This document shows, one piece after another, positions 1-8,217 of a stretch of DNA of 64,000 nucleotides (the stretch's first letter is position 1; each line of letters begins with the position of its first letter). Source of the DNA: PMG-095 sp049324695 (lineage in GTDB: Bacteria > Myxococcota_A > Polyangia > Polyangiales > Polyangiaceae); contig JBMOMJ010000047.1 in assembly GCA_049324695.1 (NCBI GenBank), positions 124,001 to 188,000 of the forward strand, in the 5' to 3' direction. The notes below the pieces were generated by a model that saw nothing but the letters and a program-made list of their open reading frames with translations, was not told where the DNA came from and ran no database searches. A program made the translations under genes and the position numbers.

Positions 1-752
1 CACTCGTGAATCACCTGCACGGCGCTGTCGGCTACAAGTCCTTGGCTCAGCTCGGGCTCCACTACATAGGCGCCTGGACTCAAGACGAGACGGTCACTCC
101 GGGTAACATCCAAGACGGCAAGATCACGCTGTTTGGCGGCGACGTGCGCCTCACGATGGGACCCGGCGGTCACTTCTACGCCGGCATTTCCCGAGTGAGC
201 GCGTCGCACGCAGCAATTGTCTCTGGTGTGCTGCAGATTTTGAACGCGCGTGGCGGCCCTGAGCTCATCAGCGAATATCTCGGTCCGAACAGCCACGGTA
301 ACGGTGGACTCACGATCTACAACGCTCAATACGACTTGAGCGTCGCGCGAGCGCTGTACGGCAATTATTTCTTGGGCAAGAGCCCCGACGTGCGCCTGAG
401 CCTGTTCGGCATGGGTGTGCACGTGAACAGCGACGATCCCACGGCAGACGGTGTCGACAAACTGAAGATGGGCGCGGAAGCGACGTACTCGATGCTGTCG
501 TGGTTTGCAGTGTCGGGGCGCTTCGATCATGTGGCGAGCGACGCCTCCGACACCAAGACCGCTTTCAACGTGATCTCACCGCGCTTGCTCTTCCACACCG
601 ATTGGTTGAGCCGCGATCAACTTGCGGTGCAGTACTCGTACTTCCAAACTGGTGACAAGGTCTTGGTTCGCACCGGTTACCCAGCAACGCCCGATCCTTC
701 AGCGACACCGGATCGGCACGTGTTCTCGATTTCCGGCACCTACTGGTGGTGA
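1..752 (+). CDS. Outer-membrane beta-barrel protein, C-terminal part (5' end outside window)
   Basis: The reading frame is open from the window edge, so the true start lies upstream. At least 248 residues are visible, with alternating polar and hydrophobic stretches rich in Gly, Tyr, Phe and Ser, as in amphipathic beta-strands. The chain ends in Tyr-Trp-Trp; a terminal aromatic residue is the usual signal for recognition by the BAM complex in outer-membrane barrels. No enzymatic motif is seen. A lipoprotein gene follows after a single base, so the two are probably co-transcribed. It is probably a porin-like or structural outer-membrane protein; the substrate cannot be read from this fragment. 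Confidence 0.7.
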   Translation, partial: LVNHLHGAVGYKSLAQLGLHYIGAWTQDETVTPGNIQDGKITLFGGDVRLTMGPGGHFYAGISRVSASHAAIVSGVLQILNARGGPELISEYLGPNSHGNGGLTIYNAQYDLSVARALYGNYFLGKSPDVRLSLFGMGVHVNSDDPTADGVDKLKMGAEATYSMLSWFAVSGRFDHVASDASDTKTAFNVISPRLLFHTDWLSRDQLAVQYSYFQTGDKVLVRTGYPATPDPSATPDRHVFSISGTYWW

Positions 753-753
753 C

Positions 754-1566
754 ATGCAACGAGCATCCGCCCAGCGCGCTCGAGCAACGAGCACAATCCT
801 GACGCTAGTCGTCGCGATCGGCGCCGGTTGCAGTCAGGCCAAGCGCGCGCCGGTGCCCACGGACTGCACGGTGCTCGACCGCTATGAGCTGCACCCGAAC
901 GCCGACTTCAACAGCTCCAATTGGTTCTCCTCGGGAGACTGCACCAACGGCGTGCTCGATAACACCAAAGTTGCGTACGAGACGCTGGACGAAAACGTTT
1001 GTGGAGTAGCGCAAGGCATCCATTTCACGAGCGATGACAACCAGAACTGGGGCTCGGTGGCCGGCAACTTCGTGATCGGCGGCTTCCAGGCGGCGGCGCC
1101 CATCAACAAGGACGCTTCCGCATACCAAGGCTTATCGTTCTGGGCACGCAGCAATTACGCACGCATCTTCGCTGTGATTCTGGGCGACGATACCTCGACT
1201 GAAATCGAAGGCGGCACCAGTGCCTGCATCCCGTTGTACCGCACTCCCATCACCGATGGCGGCGTCCCGCCTACGAACATCTGCGGCACGAGCCTAGCGC
1301 AAATGCCGAATCCAGACGCTTACAGCATGGGAAGCGTCCCTGTCGCGAACGCGTGCGGAAGCCCGTTCATCGCCCAGCTCGTCACCAACGACCGCTGGCA
1401 ATTCTTCGCGATTCCGTTTTCGGCGTTCACGCAAGTTGCGCAGGACCCACGCGTGAAGCCCGGCGGTATCAACAAGAGCTCGATTTTCAGCATCGCGATC
1501 CGGGCACCCAAAGATTCCACCGTGGAGAGTTGGTTCGCAAACTTCGCGTGGTATCGCGAAAAGTAG
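754..1566 (+). CDS. Putative lipoprotein with carbohydrate-binding-like fold
   Basis: A 270-residue protein whose ATG lies one base after the stop of the preceding outer-membrane gene; a longer upstream frame exists but would run through that gene. The N-terminus is basic, then hydrophobic (about residues 14-26), ending in a GAGC lipobox, so export and lipidation are expected. The mature part has several Cys residues and a segment (YQGLSFWARSN) resembling the jelly-roll CBM11/CIA30-like domains often found in myxobacterial surface lipoproteins. The family assignment is inference from this short motif. Ligand and role are unknown. Coupling to the upstream barrel gene suggests an envelope function. 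Confidence 0.65.
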   Translation: MQRASAQRARATSTILTLVVAIGAGCSQAKRAPVPTDCTVLDRYELHPNADFNSSNWFSSGDCTNGVLDNTKVAYETLDENVCGVAQGIHFTSDDNQNWGSVAGNFVIGGFQAAAPINKDASAYQGLSFWARSNYARIFAVILGDDTSTEIEGGTSACIPLYRTPITDGGVPPTNICGTSLAQMPNPDAYSMGSVPVANACGSPFIAQLVTNDRWQFFAIPFSAFTQVAQDPRVKPGGINKSSIFSIAIRAPKDSTVESWFANFAWYREK

Positions 1567-1574
1567 TGAGCGCA

Positions 1575-2558
1575 CTAAAGCCCGAGCTCTGCACCGAGCG
1601 CGAGGCCGAGCCACAGCACGGGCAAGCGACCCAGTGTGCCGTGCGGCTCTGCGCGCACCTCACTCGGCGACGGGAACAGGCTGGCTTCGATGGCGAGCAG
1701 CGGTCCCACGCGCGGTGTCGAAAGCGATGCGCCGAGTCGCGCACGCAAGCCGAGATCGATAGTGTTGCCAGAAGCGGGATGCACGAAGTCGCTGCCTTCG
1801 ACGTGCGAAAGCGCTGCCACAGCGTCGAGCTCTGCCGCAAGAGCGAACGGCCCCGCCAGCTGCCTCAGTCGCGACCCGATGGCGAGCTGGGCGCGAGTAA
1901 CGGCGCAACGCGCTTCGGCGAATAGCAACTCGCGCGAAGGCGCGTATGCAATGCTGACGGCGGGAACGAGAGCGCCGGGGCCAAAGGCCGCACCGAGTTC
2001 GATCCCAAAGCCTCGCAGCGTGCGCTCCGCGCTGGAGTTCAGGGCTTGCTCGGCGACACCTGCAAACTCGAGGCGAAGTCCCGGCGGAGCCGCCTCGGGC
2101 ATTGGAGGCGGGGGCGGAGGCGCGGGTGGAGTGGGAGGCAGCGCGGGAGGCGTCGGTTCTGGCTTCGTCTCGTCTTGGTGCGGCTCGGGTTCGGGTCCGA
2201 GATCGGGCGGCATCAACGTGACGATTGCGAACACGGCTGCGAAGCGCGCGCGCCGTTCGCAACTGCGGCCGGGATCCGAGTAAGTGCGCTCGGCAGTGCT
2301 CCCCTCGGTGACGACCGAAACTCTGAAGCTTGCGCCCTGATCATTCACCGAGACGCGCGACTCAGCTGGCAGCGCAGCGCGGCTCTTGGAGGAAGTCAGC
2401 TGCAAAATTGCAGCACGCACCGCCTCCGGTTCAGGGCACGTTCCAAAACCCGTGACTTCGAGCGACTCAGAGGCTGGCTGCGCTCGACTCAACGTGGTAA
2501 TCGAAAGAACGAGCGCTCCGCATGCGGCGGCAATGGCACGAACACGCCCGAAGTACAT
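1575..2558 (-). CDS. Secreted hypothetical protein with proline-rich linker
   Basis: A 327-residue protein read on the minus strand, converging on the lipoprotein gene. I chose the internal ATG at 2558 because it begins a good signal peptide (MYFGRVRAIAAACGALVLSI, cleavage near SRAQ); the longer frame adds 29 charged residues with no export logic. After an N-terminal globular part (about 25-140) comes a Glu/Pro-rich linker of about 40 residues, then a C-terminal part of repeated amphipathic segments that may form a beta-barrel or beta-sandwich. This layout is common in Myxococcota periplasmic proteins. I do not recognise a named family. Confidence 0.6.
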   Translation of the reverse strand: MYFGRVRAIAAACGALVLSITTLSRAQPASESLEVTGFGTCPEPEAVRAAILQLTSSKSRAALPAESRVSVNDQGASFRVSVVTEGSTAERTYSDPGRSCERRARFAAVFAIVTLMPPDLGPEPEPHQDETKPEPTPPALPPTPPAPPPPPPMPEAAPPGLRLEFAGVAEQALNSSAERTLRGFGIELGAAFGPGALVPAVSIAYAPSRELLFAEARCAVTRAQLAIGSRLRQLAGPFALAAELDAVAALSHVEGSDFVHPASGNTIDLGLRARLGASLSTPRVGPLLAIEASLFPSPSEVRAEPHGTLGRLPVLWLGLALGAELGL

Positions 2559-2675
2559 CAGGTTGGGCTGAGTCTGTACTTTAAGGCGGCGCTTGTCTGC
2601 ACTTAGCCGACCATTGTCCGACGAAACCCGGCGCCTAATTACCACCGCAATTTCCCGGCAAGGTTTCCGCCCCCA

Positions 2676-3293
2676 GTGGCCCTAAAAAGATCAGTCTCGC
2701 AAGAAAAGCTCGATTTCGAGCTCGACGAGCCCCAAAGGTCGGGCGGGCGGAGCTCCGTGCCGCCCACGTCGATGCTGGAGTTCGACGCAATCTACGAGGA
2801 ATGGTTCGAGGAGGTTCTACGCTGGATTCGTGCAATGGGTGGCCCCGAGGCGGATCGCGACGATCTAGTTCAGGATGTGTTCTTGGTTGTGCACCGCCGC
2901 TTGCCAGACTTCGATGGCAAGAACGTGGGTGGATGGCTGTACCAAATCGCACGCCACAAGGTGCGAGATTATCGTCGGCTGTTTTGGGTACGGCACTTGT
3001 TCGGTCAGAGCGTGCCCCTCACCGAAAGCGTGGCAAGGAGCCCGGGCTCACCTCAAGAGTCGTTGGAGGTCAAGGAACAAGGTCAGCGCCTCAACGAGCT
3101 GCTGCAAAGCTTGAATCCGGACCAGCGCGCAGCGTTCGTGTTGTTCGAAATCGAAGGCTACAGCGGCGAGGAGATCGCGCGTTTGCAAGGCGTGCCGCTG
3201 AACACAGTGTGGGCGCGCATCCACAAGGCACGCAAGAAGCTCCAGCTGCGCATCGGCAAGAGCGAGAAGGCACGTAGGGGGAAGCGCACATGA
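2676..3293 (+). CDS. ECF-type RNA polymerase sigma factor
   Basis: About 205 residues with region 2 (DLVQDVFLVVHRRL and WLYQIARHKVRDYRR, roughly 60-105) and region 4 (LNPDQRAAFVLFEIEGYSGE followed by an HTH, roughly 145-195), and no regions 1 or 3, as in group 4 sigma factors. The GTG at 2676 gives about 32 extra N-terminal residues; GTG at 2757 (GGAG four bases upstream) or ATG at 2772 are alternative starts. It overlaps the next gene by ATGA, so translation is coupled to a one-TM partner that is the natural anti-sigma candidate. The promoters it reads are unknown. Confidence 0.9.
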   Translation: MALKRSVSQEKLDFELDEPQRSGGRSSVPPTSMLEFDAIYEEWFEEVLRWIRAMGGPEADRDDLVQDVFLVVHRRLPDFDGKNVGGWLYQIARHKVRDYRRLFWVRHLFGQSVPLTESVARSPGSPQESLEVKEQGQRLNELLQSLNPDQRAAFVLFEIEGYSGEEIARLQGVPLNTVWARIHKARKKLQLRIGKSEKARRGKRT

Positions 3294-3982
3294 AACGCCT
3301 TACGGAACAGAGTTTCCCGGCGGAGACGCCAGAGTCGAAGCTCGCCGCGCTGGTGGCGCGCGCCGCGCCGTTCCGCGCGAATCCGTTTCGCAAGCGCATG
3401 CTGCTGCAGCGCCTGTCGCGCGCGGCCGAAAAGCCAGCTTTGGGTTTTGCGAAGCCTGCGTTCGCGCTGCTGGCTCTCGCGGTGCTCGGCACGGCTGGCG
3501 TCGCCGGTGCGTCTTACGGCTGGTTTGGAAACCGTGAGGAACCCGCTCCCGTCGCGGTCAGTCAGGTTGCGCCGAACACGCCGTCCAAACCGGTTTCGGT
3601 TCCGCGCAAGGCTCCGGCAGTGGAAGAGAAGGCGGAGCTGCCTACTCCAGAGCCGGCCAAGTCGAGTGAAGCGGCACGCAACCGTCGCCCCGGCGGCTTG
3701 CGATCGCGAGCGGTAGAAGGTGAAGATCCGTCCGAGGTGCTGGAAGCGATTCGCGCCCTGCGCAAGCAAGGCGACGCTGCGCGCGCCCAAGTTCTCCTCG
3801 ACCAATACTTGAAGACGCACCCGAGCGGCGCACTCAGCGAACAAGCTCTCGTGCTTTCTATCGAGGCGGCGTTGGCTCGCCACGATCCACGCGCCAGCGA
3901 TTACGCCAGGCGTTACCTCGCGCGTTTTCCGAACGGGCGTTATCGCAGCCTCGCGCAGCGCGTTCTCGGCACACAGCAGTAG
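3290..3982 (+). CDS. Single-pass membrane protein with TPR-like tail, putative anti-sigma partner
   Basis: 230 residues, starting inside the stop of the sigma-factor gene (ATGA overlap). The N-terminal about 50 residues are basic and cytoplasmic, followed by one transmembrane segment (about 55-75), an Ala/Pro/Glu-rich linker and a C-terminal helical region (about 150-230) with a TPR/YbgF-like pattern (LRKQGDAARAQVLLDQYLKT). No zinc-binding HxxxCxxC motif of classical ZAS anti-sigma factors is present. The arrangement sigma-TM-TPR is frequent in myxobacteria, so a sequestering or signal-relay role is inferred from position rather than shown. Confidence 0.7.
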   Translation: MKRLTEQSFPAETPESKLAALVARAAPFRANPFRKRMLLQRLSRAAEKPALGFAKPAFALLALAVLGTAGVAGASYGWFGNREEPAPVAVSQVAPNTPSKPVSVPRKAPAVEEKAELPTPEPAKSSEAARNRRPGGLRSRAVEGEDPSEVLEAIRALRKQGDAARAQVLLDQYLKTHPSGALSEQALVLSIEAALARHDPRASDYARRYLARFPNGRYRSLAQRVLGTQQ

Positions 3983-4023
3983 GTACGCGCAACGTGTTCT
4001 CCGCGCGCAGCAGTGGGCGCGTT

Positions 4024-5631
4024 TCAGGGGTGCACGTGCACGATCGTGCCGGGCTCGGTCGTTTCACCAGAGTACGCTGCCTGCCAGTGCTCCGGCACGT
4101 TCGGCGCTGACCAGTTGAACACGTGGCGCGCATCGATCGGCGACAGATTGACGCAGCCGTGCGAGCGCGGCCTGCCGAAGTCGTCGTGCCAATACGCGCC
4201 GTGCAGCGCGTAGCCGCCCTTGAAGTACATGACCCAGGGCACATCGCGTAGCTCGAATTCGTGGTCTGCTACATCCGAATCCATGGTGGTGGTCACGTGC
4301 TTCTGAAAGATGCGGAAGATGCCTTGAGGTGTGCTCAGCGTCTTACCTGGCTCGCCCATGCCGTCGCGACCGGTGGAGACCAACGTCGCGTAAACCGGTG
4401 TGTCGCCTTCCCACAACGTGAGGGTTTGATTGGCGAGCGAAATGTCGATCCACCTCGTGGTCTTCTTGACCCAGCCGGGCTTCGAGCTCGGCTTCGCAAC
4501 AGTGCCGAGCTCTTCGCTCTCGAGCCACCGCCCGTCGCGTGTCTCCACCATGCGCGTCTTGCCAGACATGCGCACGTTGCCGCTGAGAGCAACCAGCGAG
4601 CGGAACGCCGGTCGTTCGACGTTCACGAGGTGGTTGCCTTCCAAACGGTAGGCGTTGGCGTCGCGTGAACGCACGAACGCGACGGGCAATCCGAGCTTTC
4701 GAATATCGGAGCCGTGAAACGCCGAACCCGGATCGGCTTTGAGTTTGTCGGCCGGCAGCAAGCGCGCGTCGGTAGTGATCGCGAAGCGCCGGCTTTGCGC
4801 CGCCTCGGGCGCCACGAAGCTACCGATCAGCGCAACACCGCCGTGGCGCTTGATGCGATTGGAGATCACGGCGTAGGTCGGCACTTTGAAGCTAGCGATG
4901 TTGGGGATGCGCCGCTCCCCCACCAACCACCACGGCACGCTGTCGTCGCCCTTGCTCGCGAAGCGTTGACGCTCGTCCATGGGGCGCGCGTTGGGTGCGA
5001 AGCCACCGAGAGGGAGGCCCTGCTCGTCGAACGCAACATCGTTGGCGCCGAGCTCGAGCGCGTCCCAGCTCTCGCGGAACTTTTTCCAGTTCTTGAGGTG
5101 CCGCTCGAGGCGCATCTCGTAACGAAACTGCTCGTCCTTGCTCGGCACCCGCATGTAGTTCGGTGCCACCGCGCGCAGGAACGCGTAGCGATAGGGAAGC
5201 GGCTTGCTGCGATCCGGCTCGACGTCGATGGCGCGCGCGATCGGGTGGTCGAGCTTCAACGTGACGTCGTTGCCGACACATACGAAACCTAGCGGCCGCA
5301 CCGCGTACCAGCCGCCCGCGCAGTCACGCTGGGTCACGGGCTGCTCCGAACGCGCGACGCGCGCTCCAACGCGTAACACACCGATAATTTCGCCGTCGCG
5401 CGCGGGTTTCGCGCGTACGGGGACAGCCATCGCGACGGGCGCGAGCAGAGGTCCATCGGCCGCCGGGACTGGCACGTGCGACCAGTCTTCTTGCGCGAGT
5501 TTAGGGCCACCGTTTTCCGGCTTTAGCTTGAGAAGAGCAGGATCTTCGCTGCTGGCGGGACTCTGGCAGCCGAGGGCCAAAGCACCCAAAGCTAGAAGGG
5601 CCCAGCAAGGACGAAACACGCCGGAGAGCAT
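4024..5631 (-). CDS. L,D-transpeptidase (YkuD family) lipoprotein
   Basis: 535 residues from the ATG at 5631, chosen because it begins a lipoprotein signal (hydrophobic stretch ending LALGC). An SH3-like segment lies near residues 60-125. The C-terminal YkuD domain (about 395-525) contains the catalytic pattern: a conserved HGAYWHDDFG segment followed by SHGCVNLS, where the Cys is the nucleophile and His the base. Such enzymes make 3-3 cross-links in peptidoglycan or attach proteins to it, acting in the periplasm. The central 250 residues have no recognised domain, so the protein is longer than minimal family members. It is divergent from citrate synthase. Confidence 0.88.
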   Translation of the reverse strand: MLSGVFRPCWALLALGALALGCQSPASSEDPALLKLKPENGGPKLAQEDWSHVPVPAADGPLLAPVAMAVPVRAKPARDGEIIGVLRVGARVARSEQPVTQRDCAGGWYAVRPLGFVCVGNDVTLKLDHPIARAIDVEPDRSKPLPYRYAFLRAVAPNYMRVPSKDEQFRYEMRLERHLKNWKKFRESWDALELGANDVAFDEQGLPLGGFAPNARPMDERQRFASKGDDSVPWWLVGERRIPNIASFKVPTYAVISNRIKRHGGVALIGSFVAPEAAQSRRFAITTDARLLPADKLKADPGSAFHGSDIRKLGLPVAFVRSRDANAYRLEGNHLVNVERPAFRSLVALSGNVRMSGKTRMVETRDGRWLESEELGTVAKPSSKPGWVKKTTRWIDISLANQTLTLWEGDTPVYATLVSTGRDGMGEPGKTLSTPQGIFRIFQKHVTTTMDSDVADHEFELRDVPWVMYFKGGYALHGAYWHDDFGRPRSHGCVNLSPIDARHVFNWSAPNVPEHWQAAYSGETTEPGTIVHVHP

Positions 5632-5661
5632 GGCGAGATCTTCATGCCGAAAGCCGAAAGG

Positions 5662-5694
5662 CCTGGCCAAAAAACCATCAAAGGTTCAGCCAGG
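5662..5694 (+). promoter_or_regulatory. Interrupted inverted repeat in gltA leader
   Basis: CCTGGC at 5662-5667 pairs with GCCAGG at 5689-5694, and AACC at 5673-5676 pairs with GGTT at 5683-5686 inside it. It lies in the 116-bp divergent region between the transpeptidase and citrate synthase. It could be a protein-binding site or a leader hairpin; no assignment can be made from sequence alone. Confidence 0.35.
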
Positions 5695-5747
5695 GGCTTG
5701 CGGGGGCACACCCTTCGGGAAAGTATCCGGGACCCACGGACAGAGCG

Positions 5748-7088
5748 ATGCCCAAGGACACCCTTACAATCACCGATAACCGCACCGGCAAGACCTACGA
5801 ACTCCCGATCACGGATGGAACCATCCGCGCGACGGACCTGCGTCAGATTCGAGCTGACGAACAGGACTTCGGGATGATGACGTACGACCCAGGGTTCATG
5901 AACACCTGCTCGTGCCGCTCGTCGATCACGTACATCGACGGCGATCAAGGCATCTTGCGCTATCGCGGCTACCCCGTGGACCAGCTGGCAGAAAACGCCA
6001 GCTACCTCGAGGTCGCGTACTTGCTCATCAACGGTGAGCTACCCACGAAGAGCGAGCTCGACGAGTTCACGAGCAACGTCACGCATCACACCTTCGTGCA
6101 CGAGAACGTGCGCACGTTCATCGATGGGTTCCGCTACGACGCGCACCCGATGGGCATGCTGGTCGCGACCGTCGGCGCGCTTTCGACCTTCTATCCGGAA
6201 GCGAAGCACGTGCTCGACAACGACATTCGTCGCAACCAAATGGTGCGGCTAATCGCCAAAATGCCCACGCTCGCGGCCTGGAGCTATCGCCACAGCATGG
6301 GCATGCCGTTCGTGTACCCGAGCAACGAGCTCAGCTACTCCGAGAACTTCCTCTACATGATGAAGCGTATCGCGGAGCCGAAGTTCGAGATCCATCCGGA
6401 GATCGTGCGAGCGCTCGACGTGCTCTTCATTCTGCACGCCGACCACGAGCAGAACTGCTCCACGAACGTGATGCGCGGAGTGGGCAGCTCGCGCGCCGAT
6501 CCGTACGTCGCTGTCGCGGGTGCGGCTGCTGCGCTCTACGGTCCGCTGCACGGCGGCGCCAACGAAGCCGTGCTGCGCATGCTGCGCGAGATCGGCAATG
6601 TGAGCAACGTGCCGGCCTTCATCAAAGAGGTGAAGGGTGGCGTGGGCGGTCGCCTGATGGGCTTCGGCCACCGCGTGTACAAGAACTACGATCCGCGCGC
6701 GCGGGTGATCAAGCGCCTCGCCGATCAGGTCTTCGAGATCGTCGGGAAGAAGAGCCCGCTGTTGTCGGTCGCGCTCGAGCTCGAGCGCATTGCGCTTTCC
6801 GACGAGTACTTCGTGCAGCGCAAGCTTTACCCGAACGTCGACTTCTATTCGGGCCTGATTTACGAGGCCCTTCAAATCCCGGTCGACATGTTCCCGGTTT
6901 TGTTCGCCATTCCGCGCACCGCGGGCTGGCTCGCGCAGTGGGAAGAGCTTCTGCTCGACAAGGAGCAGAAGATCGCGCGCCCGCGCCAGATCTACACGGG
7001 CTACGACGAGCGCAAGTTCGTGCCGATCAAGGAGCGCCAGAGCACGCGCATCGAGCCCGCCAAGAGCTCGCCGCGCGAGACCGACTGA
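5748..7088 (+). CDS. gltA: Citrate synthase (type II)
   Basis: 446 residues, the usual length of hexameric proteobacterial citrate synthases. It condenses oxaloacetate with acetyl-CoA as the entry step of the TCA cycle in the cytoplasm. Visible signatures are the N-terminal beta domain with ITYIDGDQGILRYRGYP, the active-site histidine regions (LHADHEQNCSTN and the PLHGGANEAVLRML motif), the GFGHRVYKNYDPRA signature, and the DFYSG motif carrying the catalytic Asp. All key residues are present. The gene stands alone and is followed by a strong intrinsic terminator. Confidence 0.97.
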   Translation: MPKDTLTITDNRTGKTYELPITDGTIRATDLRQIRADEQDFGMMTYDPGFMNTCSCRSSITYIDGDQGILRYRGYPVDQLAENASYLEVAYLLINGELPTKSELDEFTSNVTHHTFVHENVRTFIDGFRYDAHPMGMLVATVGALSTFYPEAKHVLDNDIRRNQMVRLIAKMPTLAAWSYRHSMGMPFVYPSNELSYSENFLYMMKRIAEPKFEIHPEIVRALDVLFILHADHEQNCSTNVMRGVGSSRADPYVAVAGAAAALYGPLHGGANEAVLRMLREIGNVSNVPAFIKEVKGGVGGRLMGFGHRVYKNYDPRARVIKRLADQVFEIVGKKSPLLSVALELERIALSDEYFVQRKLYPNVDFYSGLIYEALQIPVDMFPVLFAIPRTAGWLAQWEELLLDKEQKIARPRQIYTGYDERKFVPIKERQSTRIEPAKSSPRETD

Positions 7089-7109
7089 GAAATCGAGTGG
7101 AACGCGTTG

Positions 7110-7149
7110 CCGCCCCGTTGACAAGCAGTCGACGGGGCGGTTTGCATTT
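7110..7149 (+). terminator. Rho-independent terminator of gltA
   Basis: A 13-bp stem (7110-7122 with 7128-7140, one G-U pair in the RNA) closes a five-base loop AAGCA and is followed by TTTGCATTT. It begins 22 bases after the citrate synthase stop. Confidence 0.88.
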
Positions 7150-7176
7150 GGGGCTTCGCACGCACGAGGAGGGACA

Positions 7177-8217
7177 ATGAGTGATAGCCGACCCGATAGC
7201 TGGACCCCACCGCGCTCGGCGCCGCGCCGCTCGTCCCCCGCTTCTTTCGGAGTGCGCCCCTCACAGCTGACCGGCGCCGTGCTCGGCGGCCGTTACAAGA
7301 TTCACGGCTACCTGCGGCGCGGCCTCAGCGCGCGTGTCTACCTCGCCGAAGATCTGGAGAGCCAGGGATCGGTCGTGATCAAGCTGCTGTCGCCCACGGT
7401 CACCAAAGACGACGCGCTCCGGCAGCAGATCGCCGAAGCGCGCGAGCGCACACAACCGATTCAGCACCCCAACCTAGTGGATCTGCTCGGTGTGGCAGAG
7501 ACGGCCGCCGGGATTCCATATCTAGTTATGGAAGCACTGGCGGGCGAGACGCTCGACGAAAGCTTGCGGCGCCTCGGCACGCTGCCTCTCGATTTGGCAT
7601 TGGTGGTGGCGCGCCAAATCACTGCGGGCGTCAGTGCACTCCACGCAGCCGGCGTCGTGCACGCCGACGTCAGGCCGGAGAACGTGATGCTACTGGGCGC
7701 GCCAGAGCAGCCGTACGGCGCCAAGCTCCTGAACTATGGCATCGCACGCTACTTTCGCGATGCCTCAATTCCGAGCAGCTTCGATCCAACGCGCAGCGCC
7801 TATTTTGCTCCGGAGCAGCTGCTCGATGGTCGCAGCGAGCCGACGAGCGATGTGTACGCGCTGGGCGTTCTGCTGCTGCAGATTCTTTCCGGTCGCTTGC
7901 CGTTTCAGGAGTCGAGTGAACCCGAGTGTTTGAAGCGCAAGCTGACCGGCGACACGCTCCAGGGAATTTGGGTAGATGAAGCGGTGGACGCGCGCCTCGA
8001 ATGGATCGTGCTCAACGCGACCCGCCGGCATCCGAAGAATCGCTATGACAGCAGCGAAGCGTTACTGAACGATCTCGATGCCATCGTGGGGCTGTCGACG
8101 CGCGCCGTGCGAATCTTGCCCTCCGTGCTCACGCCGGATAGCTACGAACCCAGTAGCGAAGCCGGTCGCGCGCGGCTGGTTTCGTTAGCGGAAGGGAGTG
8201 CCACGGCAAACTCGTGA
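7177..8217 (+). CDS. Protein kinase-like protein, predicted pseudokinase
   Basis: 346 residues with a good Shine-Dalgarno (GAGGAGGGA) before ATG. The kinase fold is clear from residue 40 to about 300: the VIK lysine K69, an HPNL segment, FAPEQ at 210-214 and a DVYALGVLLL helix. Catalytic motifs are altered: the Gly-rich loop is LRRGLSARV rather than GxGxxG, HRDLKPEN is HADVRPEN (D164 kept, Lys to Arg), and DFG is NYG (N186), losing the metal-binding Asp. Phosphotransfer is therefore doubtful and a scaffold or sensor role more likely. There is no transmembrane segment. It overlaps the following peptidase gene by GTGA, implying coupled expression. Confidence 0.82.
   Translation: MSDSRPDSWTPPRSAPRRSSPASFGVRPSQLTGAVLGGRYKIHGYLRRGLSARVYLAEDLESQGSVVIKLLSPTVTKDDALRQQIAEARERTQPIQHPNLVDLLGVAETAAGIPYLVMEALAGETLDESLRRLGTLPLDLALVVARQITAGVSALHAAGVVHADVRPENVMLLGAPEQPYGAKLLNYGIARYFRDASIPSSFDPTRSAYFAPEQLLDGRSEPTSDVYALGVLLLQILSGRLPFQESSEPECLKRKLTGDTLQGIWVDEAVDARLEWIVLNATRRHPKNRYDSSEALLNDLDAIVGLSTRAVRILPSVLTPDSYEPSSEAGRARLVSLAEGSATANS

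Noticed and set aside
622..753. Upstream extension of the lipoprotein gene at 754
   Set aside because: It would run through the end of the outer-membrane gene and destroy the signal peptide; the ATG at 754 gives a proper lipobox.
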